This document shows, one piece after another, positions 22,531 through 33,724 of a stretch of DNA of 64,000 nt (position 1 is its first letter; each line of letters opens with the position of its first letter). The position numbers and the translations under genes were made by a program. The DNA comes from Terana coerulea (lineage: Eukaryota > Basidiomycota > Agaricomycetes > Polyporales > Phanerochaetaceae). The notes below the pieces were generated by a model. It did no database searches and was not told where the DNA came from. It was given only the letters and a program-made list of their open reading frames with translations. The stretch covers positions 248,001-312,000 of the forward strand of contig JAKOGH010001043.1 in the NCBI GenBank assembly GCA_024811115.1, in the 5' to 3' direction.

Positions 22531-24581
22531 GCCGGCGACCTCGCCTAGCAGGCTCTTCGGACTGCTGTATGCGCGGAATGTATGTTTGTTGCCTCAACTC
22601 ATCGTGGGTCGCCGGAAGCTACTTGTTGAGCGTGTCACAGCCAGCGTCGTGTAAGCTCTTCCGTGTCTTCCCGTGCTTAGGTTGGAAGACGGCTACTGGA
22701 CGGATGCGTTCGGACTTGGGCCAGTCCATTCGTTGGGTGGACCACGACAGTTGTGAGTGCGTGGTGTAGTGCCGCTTTGAGACGTAACGGTTTCTCTAGG
22801 CTACTTTCTACGCGTCTGCCGCTCACCGCGAGGCAATGTGTAAGATCAACTGATGCCTACCTGGAGACTATTTGCTGTCAAGCCGACGCGTCCGTTCGTC
22901 ACGACAACGGACCAATACTGAATTCTCCGCGGTTACCTGGAACTACGGCCGCGCACTTGCCCAACCCACAAATCATACGACGGGTGCTGCGCGCAACTCG
23001 AACCACCATGCTCCTCCATGCCCAACACCGCAACGACTGCCGACTCGCACGCACCATGACCGAGACCCCCACGAGGCGGACGTCCCCACGGGGCATCACA
23101 ACCTTGTAACTTGCCAATGACTCTGTGGCGTGATGTTCTGCGGGCGCGCCGATGGGCAGTGCGTGCTACGCAAAGGGTTCAACGCTACGCCTGGACTCGT
23201 CCCTCTGCATTGTGCTCTGGGGGCTTGGACCGGGACCATGCCTTAGTGGGTCCTCCCTGTCACCGACGGGCCTGGACGAACGGAGCCTGGTGCGTTTAGG
23301 CTGGCTAGAGACACTCGGGTGGCTTGGCTCTAGGCTTCTGAAGCTGGTGTGCTGGTGGCTAGGCGAGCGACAGAAGTCAATCGGTCTCCAGCTGCGTACG
23401 GCATGGTGAGGCGCATGAGCTGTCCCGTGGGTGCGCCCATGCCAAACGCGTGCCCGGTTGCCTTCCAGGGAGCGTTGCGCCCCCTTTGCTCCCCAGAAAA
23501 CATAGGCGTTGGCGTCAGGGCTCGGGCCTTGGCGATGCAGTATATGTCACATTCATGTATTTTGTTCGACAGTTTTCTGGACATGTCGGACAGTGGGAAA
23601 CGCGCTCTTCAGCCTCGACGCCGCCCGCCCGGAGATGTGGGCGGCAAATCCGTGATGGCTCCGGCGTGGCCCTTGGCACCCACTGGCCCCCACAACCCTT
23701 GGCACCGACTCCACACACCGCCGACCAAGCGCGGCGAGCCACTGCGCTCGCAGCGGAGCATGTTCTGCTTAGCAAGCTTGAGCAAGGCGGCTTGACAGAA
23801 CACGGCGTAATGATGTGTACGTGCTGTACTCCGACGCAAGCACGGCTTCACCCAATGACCACTGCGGAATTGACTGTAGAATCAGTTTCAGGGCAAGAGG
23901 CACGCCTGCAGCGCGCCGGCCACAGAGGGCTGAACCAATGGTGCCTTTTATTTCTTGGGAAAGACAGAAGAAGGCAGTCGGATTTACTATTTACGTACGA
24001 AGATAATCGGACGCATCGTCCGAGGGCACGACGAAGGCGACTGGCCGCAAACCTGCCGTTTGGGCATCTATTCCATCCCCTTTTCCGCTTTGTGTATTTT
24101 TGCAGGCTGCAGCCTGCAGGGCTCGCGTGCTGCACATGAGGAAAACAGGGGACGTTGAGTGTGAGTAAGTGCCCGGGACATGGATGAATCAACCGTCGGA
24201 AGCTGCGTTAGACTTTGGGAAGGCCGTAGAGGCTATCAGCGATGGAGCCCACAGGCCTCCGTGCCGACGCAGCCCACTCCGGAGTCTGTTCACAGGGGTT
24301 GGCAACGGCGCGACTTCGTAAAATCGGTTACTGGGGTCGCAGAAGACGACGATACCCGTCAGCTGCAAAGACTTTGTATAAGCACTCCGAGCGTAGACCG
24401 TGCATGCAGGAGCAAGTCAAACACTCACCTCGAGCTGAAGAGAGATCCCCGAGCCAGATCCCAGAACCTTTCGTGAGTAGCCGCAAACAACTGAGGCCGG
24501 CCGATCGCCTTGCCCGCTGCCTTGTTGCCATCGCCAGGCTTCGCGCGTCGCGTCATGTGCGCACTCAGAGCTCTAGCGGCC
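22531..24581. other. Gene-poor island, left part
   Basis: About 2 kb after PRP28 with high GC and many long overlapping open frames on all frames, the usual appearance of GC-rich non-coding DNA. None shows a known domain or a consistent exon structure. No transposase was recognised. Confidence 0.5.
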
Positions 24582-24589
24582 CTGCAGCC
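24582..24589. repeat. 8-bp target-site duplication, left copy
   Basis: CTGCAGCC immediately before the transposon end; the identical copy is at 25254-25261. Confidence 0.8.
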
Positions 24590-24619
24590 AGGACCCCTGA
24601 CAATAGGGGGACGCCTGAG
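24590..24619 (+). repeat. Terminal inverted repeat, left
   Basis: 30 bp, identical base for base to the reverse complement of 25224-25253. Confidence 0.9.
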
Positions 24620-24667
24620 GCCAAATCCGTATCATTTGACGAAATTTAGCCCCTCACGCCTGGTGCA

Positions 24668-24696
24668 GTCCGTATCAAAGCCGGCCGTCAGGCCGG
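24668..24696 (+). repeat. Subterminal direct repeat, copy 1
   Basis: 29 bp beginning GTCCGTATCAAA and ending in the hairpin-forming CCGGCCGTCAGGCCGG; differs from copy 2 (25113-25141) at one base. Confidence 0.8.
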
Positions 24697-25112
24697 CGAG
24701 CCTGAGCCTTTGGTCCGTATCCGACCTGCGAAAGGAGGTATGCCTGATCCCCTGGGCCCGAGGCCTGAGGCGGAACGACTCGGCCCTTTGACCGTCCTGG
24801 GTTACTTAGCTTGACAAGTTGCCGACAAATCAAAATTCTTGCGTACTCTCTGCCGAGCTGAACGCAACGAGGTCTCGAGAGGCCATAGTTGCCGCGGTCT
24901 AGCTCGACACTGCTAAGGTGCGTGGGAACCCGGCGACCGAGGCAGATGCTGTTGCAGAAGCAACAGCAAGCGAGGAAGTATGTAGTGTGTACATGTGTAA
25001 TATACAACCTTACAGCATGAAACGTCCATTCTCGACCTGCTTCATGGTGCGCTGAGCGATGTACTTATACTGTATAATATGTACTACAAGCCTGGGACGC
25101 CTGGTCCTGTCC

Positions 25113-25141
25113 GTCCGTATCAAATCCGGCCGTCAGGCCGG
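25113..25141 (+). repeat. Subterminal direct repeat, copy 2
   Basis: Second copy of the 29-bp repeat, again ending in the CCGGCC-GTCA-GGCCGG inverted arms. Confidence 0.8.
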
Positions 25142-25223
25142 AACGCCTGAGGCAATCCGTACTGATTTGACCCAAAATCAGAAATTTCCGTCCGTATTCC
25201 TGGGACGAAATCGCGGACCCCGG

Positions 25224-25253
25224 CTCAGGCGTCCCCCTATTGTCAGGGGTCCT
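25224..25253 (-). repeat. Terminal inverted repeat, right
   Basis: Perfect inverted partner of 24590-24619. Confidence 0.9.
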
Positions 25254-25261
25254 CTGCAGCC
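25254..25261. repeat. 8-bp target-site duplication, right copy
   Basis: CTGCAGCC directly after the right terminal repeat. Confidence 0.8.
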
Positions 25262-28200
25262 CTGCCTGAGGCTGCAGCGCGCCTCGCATCAGAACCATCA
25301 GAGCAGCCCGCCATGCCTGCACGGCTGCAGAGGTTTCGGATGGGCCTGGCGGGCTCGTCGTGCTGCCAGGGTCAACGCAAGCCCACCAAGCGCGTGCCGC
25401 TATCAGAAAATCCCTAGAAAAGAAAAAATCTCGGCAGGAGAGCTGCGCACAATCCCGACACGGCGGGCGATGCGAGTGCAGCGGGGCGTGTCGGGCAAGG
25501 CGCGACGGTGACTGTTCGTCGCCTGACGGGCGTATAGCATCTGCTGGGTAACGACAGCGTTGACGGTGATCAACACGCCGCACTGCCGCAGTCACACGAC
25601 CTGCTTTGTATGTAACTCGCAGGAGTGTAAATAAGTAATACGTCGCGAATGCGAATATTGGTCTTGCGTCCCCGCACGCACGCATCACACGGAGATTGGG
25701 ACTCACCACCTCCCACGCGTTTCTTTCAGGCATCTTGGGTCGCCGGGCGAATGCAGCTGATTGGAGCCTGATTGGCCTCGCCCGCGGAGCAGCGGCCAGT
25801 CGCCGCCCAGCGCCTGCCGTGCCCGTTCCGGCCTGACCTGCCTCCTACGGCAGCGACGGCCGGCGCGCGTCTCTGGCGGCGGGCCCCCAGACAGCGCGAG
25901 CCTGGCGCGCCGACTCGCGCCGTGCGCCGCTGCCCGCGATGACGTCCGCTATGTCCGTCCGAGTTAGATGCGACACTGAGCATGAGGCTGCACTCGTTTC
26001 GGGGCTGCGGGGGTCGTTCACGAGTCGCTGCAGGTACTCGGCGGAATTGTCGTGACGCGTCGGGCACCAATGGGAGAGGTGCCGTGGCCGCGGCCGAGGC
26101 CGTATGACTGAGTGCATGCGATGCCCCGTTGGTGACGGCGAGGATCCATCTACAGTAGAGCGAATTAGGGAGGTACACAGACTCGGGAGACCTACATGGC
26201 ACGGGCTGTGGACATCCACGCCCGCGACTTCCATCCAATACATCGCTCTCGCGCAACGAGAAGGAAAAAAAGAAACGGCAGAGGGCAGCCATGGCCGTGA
26301 TGCCACGGAGACGCAGTGGCGGCCGCCCAGCAGGCTGCAGCGGTTTTGTCATTCGTGACATATATCCTGCGTTTATGTACATACATTCGCGCATTCGAAT
26401 CCCGTAGCGTACGCCTCCCCGGCGGCTCGGCGCGGGACATTTCCCTCCGTCCAGGGGCAACCGGCGTCAGAGATATGACGACGCGTGTGGTCAACTGGCT
26501 CGAGGCCCCTCGCCGCCCGACGCTGACGCCATCGGTGCCTTGGGCATATGCACCGCGGGGCCTGCGAAACCTTCCTGTCACACCCTCGCTGTGCCTTGCG
26601 CTGCCGCCCTCCTCGGTCGGTGCTGTGTGTCGGACGCGGCTCGAGCAGTGCAGGCACTGCTGGAGGTACGATGCTAAATCCAAAGGCGCCTTCGCTTTGT
26701 AAGCGCAAAGTATCGACCGCAAAGTCGACGAACCCTGGGCCCGCCGACGTGTGGCAGATTGGCACCCTAGGAGGGGCCTGATACGGAAGTGTGAATGGAA
26801 TGTCTCGGAGTTGCGCTCGCGCGAAGGTTGGCCCTGTGGGCGCCACGGCGTGCGCCTGGTGGCTTGCAGGAATTGCAGAGGAAGCATTTCAAGAACGCCT
26901 CGGCAGCCTCAGGCCAGACATTGCAGACAAAAAGGCCGGAGTGCAGCTGTGGGGTCGAGGGTCGAGAGCAGATCCCGTATATTCCAGACGACTTTCGTCC
27001 GAGCTAGGTAGCTGATCCCGCCAAAACATAACGGAGATCGGTCGAGCATACGTATGCACGGTGGCGTAAGGCCCGGAGGCCCAGCATGTCTTATGCGAGC
27101 CCAAGGATGGCCTTGTTCTTGACGAGGGCGAGCGAATAGCCTGATTCACGTTCGTTCATCTCGCTGGACCGTCGGAGGGTGCACTATGATGATAGGGTTG
27201 TACGCTGGCCCTGCAGATCCCGGACGTCATCTGCAGAAGGCGCGAAGGTCAGAAGAATAACCGGAAACGTCGCCCACTGATCCCACCGACCGATGTACGG
27301 CGCGACGTAACCCGAAGTCGCGGGGCTTGACGGGAGCACTCCGGCCGACGCAGGCGACTCGAACGCCACACCGCGTAGCGAACACAAGGCCTCACAGAGC
27401 AGTGGTTTGCAGGCTTTTGCAGACCGCTCGATCGACGCCTTCTACGAGCTTCCACGCCACGTTGGGACGGAATAAGTGAACTTGGCTTTCATGAATCTTA
27501 TCTGATTCAAGCTGCACGAAGTTTGGACGGGTTGGCAGTCGCGATCGCTGCGACGCTTGGCTCCCCGGCGTCGAGGGACTGCAGGATGCTTGGCGTCCGC
27601 CAAGGGCCTCCCAAGGGTCTTGACGCCCAATCGGGGTGGTTCGAGGTGTTCTGGCACGCTCGTCCCGAGGTCATGGAACGAACTCGATTGATGCTAGATT
27701 GAATCTCGTGCAGCTCTTGGGGTGGAGGTGTCCTAAGCCCAAGCTGAGTTCACGAAACGTCGCTCAGCGTTCCTGGGCCAAGTGTCGCGGCTTGACTGGC
27801 GAACCTCCAGATGCAAAGCCAAGCCAATCACGGCCTGGCACGCTTCCATGCTCGACTGGGCTGTCTTTGCGGCCGAAGAGTATTGGGCGAAACAGCTTCT
27901 AATCGTGTCCGGTCTGAACGCGGGTCTGCGAAATTCTCATTAGTCAGGCCGTAAGTGCACACAATTTTGCTATGAACCAGCCGAGTCAAGTACCTACCGT
28001 AGCATGTTTCGCTTCAGAGTAGGACAAGCCAATGGTTAGCGGAGATATATGAAGAGGCTGTTGTGCTTCTCCGTGAGACCCTGTGGACCTATGTGCATCG
28101 CGGATCGGTCAGGCGCAGTCCGCGTTCACACAACAAGCACAGTTGTCGCACCTTTTTAGACCTTTTTGCTTTGACGGGCAGCAAACGAGCGCTATGTGCG

Positions 28201-30157
28201 CCAGGCAGCGATAGCACTTACCCACGCTCCAGCCCGCGTCGCATTTGCGCTCGTTTGCCGCGGGGTGCGGAGTGCCGTCGCTGTACAGCCATGCCAAACG
28301 CACTGGCGCGCCATTCAGCTGCCTAACCTCTAATTGCGAAAAGGGCATGATGAGTGTCAGAGCCTCGCGGGGAGGGATGCACGCCTGACCTTTAGAGTTC
28401 GGGCTGGAGGGTCGTCGGCGTCCGCGAGGGGATTTCAGAAGCGCGCCTGAGCGTGCTGCGATGTGAGAAGGGCTCCCGGGAGCAGACAGGGAAGGGTCGG
28501 CACAGCGTGCGCACGCAACCTTAAAGACGAAGCCCAGCCCGACCAGGCTCGCGAGGAACTTTTGCGTGTGGTGGTTCGGGCGCAGGACGTGTACGTCAGC
28601 GCGGACGACGATCTGCTGCATTCGGGCGCGGGCGAATGGCTGCGCGGGTGCGCGGCGACACGCCAGGGTCTGCGACATTGCTGCCCCCGCGGCGCGGGGG
28701 CGATTGGGAGGGCGGGGAGGGCAGTGCGGCGGAGGAAGCGGGCCAGGCGCTGCACCGTCTCGTCATGGTGCAGGGCGGCCGAGAGCGTCGGTGGGCTTTG
28801 TGCGGTGCAAGGCCATTCATCTGTGCGTGCGTGTTCGTGTTCTGCTGGTGATGGGCTTGCTGGGGCTGATGCATGCTTTGCTGGCTGAACGTTGGCCGTA
28901 CAGGGTGCGGCGAAGCTGTCTCTTGCACGAACGTGAATTCTCCCACCTGCACATATAGTCATCACGCACCGACGCCGGGTAGAGCTGGCAGCAGGAGAAG
29001 ACGCCAAGCTGAGACGAATTTCACTTTACTGTCGTCGGATAGATCATGCTCATTGGCCAGTGGTGTATTCACATACCTTGTTGAGCTACCATCAGCGGAG
29101 GCCTTCTCGGACTGCGAATGACATATTGCTGTGCGACCCTAGCACAGTCTTTCATGAGAGATCGACAAGCCTATGCAGCCAGCAGACATCGGACGGTCGT
29201 TGTACGGCTGGACAGCGCGGTAGTGTACAACCGGTTCGGAGTGAGTGGTCGAGACAGGTCGAATGCTGTTTCGCCCAGTAGAAGCCAAGGAGACCTTCGG
29301 AAAGAGACTTCCAGAGAGAAGGGGGCGAGGTTTCGAAATTTCGGCACGGAACGCACAGAGCTTGTAGAGGCGAGTCCGGAATACGACCAGCCAGCGTAGC
29401 AGTCTCGCTTTCTAAGTCTGATATGTTTCTAGTGCAACCTACTTTGCCCTTGGAGCGCGTGTCGGCCTATACGCAGCAGCATCGGACAGAAGCCGACGGC
29501 ACCCGTGGGAAAGCGCGCGCCCCTTGGATGCGCGATCGTGATATCATTAATATTTGGAGCAAGACATTTTCCCGCGGCGCGCGTGGTGCGTGCGGGGTCC
29601 TCGTCTGGAGTGGCTCCCTGATTGGCTCGGCACGGGCGGCACAGGCCGGAAGGGACGCCCGGGGGCGGGTGTGCAGCCATGTGGGCCACGCCGGAAGCAT
29701 GACCGCTCGCTCGCACGGGGGCTGCAGCAGTCTGTTTTACGCTCGCGATGACGTTGGGGCTGGCGGCGCACTGACAGTCCGCCACCTGGCCACAGGCAAG
29801 CCAAAGAAAAGAGAGAGGGCCAGCGCACGGACGGGACTGGGCTACCGGGAGGAGATTATCGGAGGTGGAAAAAATGGGTGCCAGGCGAGATGCCGAGTTT
29901 CGGCATTGCGAAATGGGGGCGGGGGCGGAGGCTTGGGATCGGGTGCAGGTGGAATCGCGAGATCTGAGATCGGCTGTGACTGATGGGGCCTCTGCTTATA
30001 CGCTGCCGGTCCCTCCTTCGCTTATGCTCAATCTATTATACCATTCACATCGCCCTCCGTTTCCTCCTCTCTTCCTCTCTCCCTCGCCCCATCACCTTCT
30101 CGCTCGTCGAGTCCCATCCCGCCCTCGTCGCCATACACCTCCCGCTCGTCGTCGACA
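25262..30157. other. Gene-poor island, right part
   Basis: Almost 5 kb without a gene I can support. Long GC-rich open frames overlap on both strands, with no known motifs. ATTGG/CCAAT pentamers occur in GC-rich settings near 25750 and 29630, which would fit promoters of untranslated transcripts or of the kinase at 30158. The last 200 bp are CT-rich (about 30050-30150), a usual basidiomycete transcription-start context for that kinase. Confidence 0.45.
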
Positions 30158-33100
30158 ATGTTGTCAGCAAGACCCATGGAGCCCATCCCGGTCAGCATGC
30201 CAGCAACCTCATCACATCTCTCCCCAGTCCCCCCGTCATCCGCGCGCTCCTCGCCCCACATCCCCCCGTCAATATCGTTGCAAGAGCCCTCGCCCGCGTC
30301 GACGCCTCTGCCGACGCCCCTTCCTCAGCAGCGAGACGGAGAGGCCTCGGGCTCTTCTGGCAGTATACCGCAGCATAAGGAGCAGGTCGGTATCCCACTT
30401 ATCTATCCACATAGACACATCATACTCAAGCTTTGGTATCTTTTGCATCTGCCCATTTGTCTGCTCCAAATCTGCTATCCGCCGGTCTTTTGCTCCAGGC
30501 TCCTCAACCAGCCAGACGCCCTTCGAAGAGCTTCCTCTCAGCGTTGCCCGCCCGACGCTCGCCGTCGCCCGCCGCCGACTCTGCACCAACCACTCCAGAA
30601 CGCGAGCATCCGTCGCCGGTCAGCTCGGGCTCGCGGTTCCCCTTCTCGCGCTCTCGCAAAGGCAGCCTCTTCGCCTCTAATCCCGCAACACCCGAACACC
30701 GCAGCCCGGTATCCACCCCGCCGCGCAAGAACTCGGACATGGGCAGCGTGGCCATCGACTCTGCCGCCCACACGTTGCCGAGCACACCAGCCGACGAGTC
30801 TGGCGCACACGCTGGCTCCACCTCCGTTACCTTCCACTCGAAGAGCGTCAAGCCCAAGGACGGCCCCCTCCACGATCTGAAGCGCTTCCTGAACCACCAT
30901 ATACCAGCGCACCATAATTCTCCGTCCTCTTCCTCTGTGGGCACTTCAGCTGACGCCCCGTCGCAACAACGCCGGGGGAGTGAGTTCGAGCAGACCAGCG
31001 GTGTGGTCGATGCGGCTGACCAAGCGGCCGCTGTGCATGATGTCATCGAGGGCTGTGAGTCGGGTATCGCGACGCCCGCGGAATGTAGCAGCAGTAAGCA
31101 CCGTGAGCACCGGTTTACCAGCGTCTTCCGCTCCCACAAGGACAAGAAGGAAAAGGAGTCGAAGGAGGGCAGCGCCATGCGCAGGAGCCCGTCTCCCGGC
31201 GCGTCTTCCGTCGCTACCGAGAGCTCTAAGGCTTCCTCTCGCTCTCCGCCCCGCACCCTCGAGTCGACATCCAGCCGGGAAACCACGTCGAAGCACAAGT
31301 CGTCCAAGCGCCGTTCCCCCGACAAGAGCCCGGCGAATGGGGCCCCCTCCTTGCAGTCCGCCACACAGGTGCATCTGTCCAAGAAATACGGCAAGTGGGG
31401 CCGGGTGCTCGGTAGCGGTGCCGGTGGTACGGTGCGGTTGATCAAGGCGTCGAGCAAGCACGGAGGCACGATATATGCGGTTAAGGAGTTCAGGCCGAAG
31501 AGGCAGGGTGAGAGCGAGAGGGAGTACCAGAAGAAGGTCACGGCGGAGTTCTGCGTTGGCAGTACTCTCAAGCACCAGAACATCATTCAGACCGTGGACA
31601 TTGTGAGCGACCATGGTCATTATTATGAGGTGAATAAACATCCCTGCGTCGAAGCCTGAATACCGCTGATCACGCTGTTCCAGGTCATGGAGTACGCTCC
31701 CTACGACTTGTTCAGTGTGGTCATGTCAGGCAAGATGACTCGCCCCGAGATCTACTGTGTCTTCCGCCAAATATGCGACGGGGTCGAGTACTTGCACTCG
31801 CTCGGCCTGGCGCACCGCGACCTCAAATTGGACAACTGCGTCATGACGTCGGACAACATCGTCAAGCTCATCGATTTCGGCACCGCCACGGTCTTCCACT
31901 ACCCTGGCAAGAAACAGACGATGGCCACAGGTGTCGTTGGCAGCGATCCTTACCTTGCGCCCGAAATCCTTAGTTCGGACGAGTACGACCCCGCAAAACC
32001 GATGTGTGGAGCGTCGCGATTATTTTCTTGTGCATGATCCTCAGGCGATTCCCGTGGACGATCCCCGATCCCAAGGTCGACCCTAGCTTCAGGGCGTTCG
32101 TACACGCGCATCCCAACCTCTCGGAGAAGCCGCCCCAGAAGCAGAAATCGATAGAACCGCCTAAGCCTCCCGTTGAGGATGACGCTGCTGTCGAGCACGA
32201 GAAAGAGGGTGTCGTCGAGGATAAGGAGGATGCGAAGTCGACGACCACATCATCGACGGGACCCTCGATGTCTGACGACCACCTAACCCCCGACCGCGAC
32301 CCTCACCGTGGAGACTCTGAGCACACGTCCTCTGACTCGTCATCGTCGACAGATCAAGACGGTGTCTCCCGCACCACGTCCGCTGACACCTCAGACACCT
32401 GCATCACCGTGCCCTCGAACGACATGCCCTTCCGCGCCGGCAACCTGGCGTCCGCCTCGAGCCCTGCCCTCGCCTTCCTCGCGCCCGGCATGGCCCTCAA
32501 GACCACCGAGAGCCCCGGCGACATCTTCGACATGGATCCCTCGGTTCGCACCTTCGCCCGCCCAGGAAACTCGACGGAAAGCCTACCGGCGACGGCGTCG
32601 CCGATCATCGCCCCGCGCGCTATCTCGAGCGGGCCCTTGTTGCGTCCCGCACACGGCCGTGCCTCCACGATCACCAACATTGGCAAGATCGACATCAAGC
32701 CTGTCGACGTCGAGGCTCCCGCACCGGTCGAAGGTGTGAAGCAGCATGACTACGTCGAGGACGCGTCCAAGGAGAAAGACGGCCGCGGTCGCTCACCCGA
32801 GAAGGTGCCACAGCAGGCAGCCTCCAAGCCGCGCACGCCGTCGAGGAAGGCCGCGAGCAGAAAGCGCGATTCGGTGCGAGAGACCCCCGCCGCCGGCCGC
32901 GCGCGGACAGCCGCGCCTCCGTCTCAACGTTCCACTCTGGCGGCGCCGAGTCCATCTTCCGGCTGCTGCCCCGCGAGACGCGCCCTGCCATCCAACGCAT
33001 GATGTTCGTCGAGCCGAGCGCGCGCTGCACGCTGACCGACCTGCTGAAGGGCAAGGGCCGCTCGAACGACCTCCTGTGCGGCTGCAACTCGCACGACCGC

Positions 33101-33262
33101 GAGAGCCCGCGCTGCGTTGACCACGAGCACGAGCCCGAGCCGGAGGACGACGGCGACGTGTGGCTGAAGGGCATCAAGGTGTGCTCGCCGAACTGCCTGC
33201 CGTGCCACACGCACATCAAGGTCGCCGTGGACGAAAAGTCGCCGAAGAAGCGTTTCTTCTGA
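30158..33262 (+). CDS. Ser/Thr protein kinase, HAL4/NPR1-like
   Basis: Fungal kinase of the HAL/NPR group, which stabilises nutrient and potassium transporters at the plasma membrane. ATG 30158; introns at 30386-30498 and 31630-31683; TGA 33260-33262. About 390 Ser/Pro-rich residues precede the kinase domain: glycine loop [11 protein letters not shown], lysine in YAVKEF, hinge [10 protein letters not shown], catalytic HRDLKLDNC, magnesium-binding DFGTATVF, and APEIL. A long low-complexity insertion (about 280 residues) splits the C-lobe between [10 protein letters not shown] and the closing [16 protein letters not shown], a feature of basidiomycete members. The protein ends KKRFF. Two one-base losses break the frame: AAAA at 31995-31998 (restores KTDVWSVAI) and somewhere at 32860-32910, possibly CCCCC 32884-32888. 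Confidence 0.9.
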
Positions 33263-33724
33263 GCGCGCCGTGTCTGGACTCCCCACATACCACACCGACT
33301 ACATTAGGCTTCGTTTCGGTGTGTCTCGACGCGCTCCTGCGTCACGCACCCTATTTACTCATACGTTCTGCATTTATAGACTATTATGCTTTTTTACTTA
33401 TTCATTCGTCTTGTGCTTTTCATCGTGTGTTTTCGCATGCGGCTGTGGGACGCTTCAACATCATCGCCTTGCCCTTCGGTTTTACTTTATCTTGCCCTTG
33501 CTGCATCTATATGCTTCATCTGGTTTCATGAGATGACCGGGGGCGACCCATGTGTCTAAAACATCCTTGTAATACATGCTTCCGCATATCAATAGAAAGA
33601 AAATCGTGTAATTGTATATAACCTCGCAATATACTCGACGTGATACCACAGAACAGCCTGTGAGTAGCGGGAGAAGCCCGTTGTGGCGTGAAATGCAAGG
33701 GGTATGTGCACGATCCTAGCAGTC
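33263..33724. other. Convergent 3' intergenic region
   Basis: About 460 bp, T-rich on the plus strand, between the kinase and YOS9 stops. No feature beyond expected 3' untranslated sequence. Confidence 0.5.

Larger units (their letters stand above)
24590..25253. mobile_element. Non-autonomous DNA transposon (MITE-like), 664 bp
   Basis: The ends are a perfect 30-bp inverted repeat (24590-24619 and 25224-25253, starting AGGACCCCTGACAATAGG) flanked by an 8-bp direct duplication, CTGCAGCC. The interior has no credible open frame for a transposase and contains a 29-bp direct repeat near each end. The 8-bp duplication fits the hAT superfamily, and also Zisupton/KDZ-type elements that are common in mushrooms; the family cannot be decided from this copy. 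Perfect ends and target duplication suggest recent insertion. Confidence 0.85.

Noticed and set aside
26385..26410. TTCGAATCC resembling a tRNA B box
   Set aside because: No A box, no anticodon arm and no acceptor stem can be drawn around it.
22753..29983. Many long open frames on both strands (up to about 240 codons)
   Set aside because: They overlap in all frames, show biased GC-rich composition, and carry no motif or exon logic. This is expected in GC-rich non-coding DNA.
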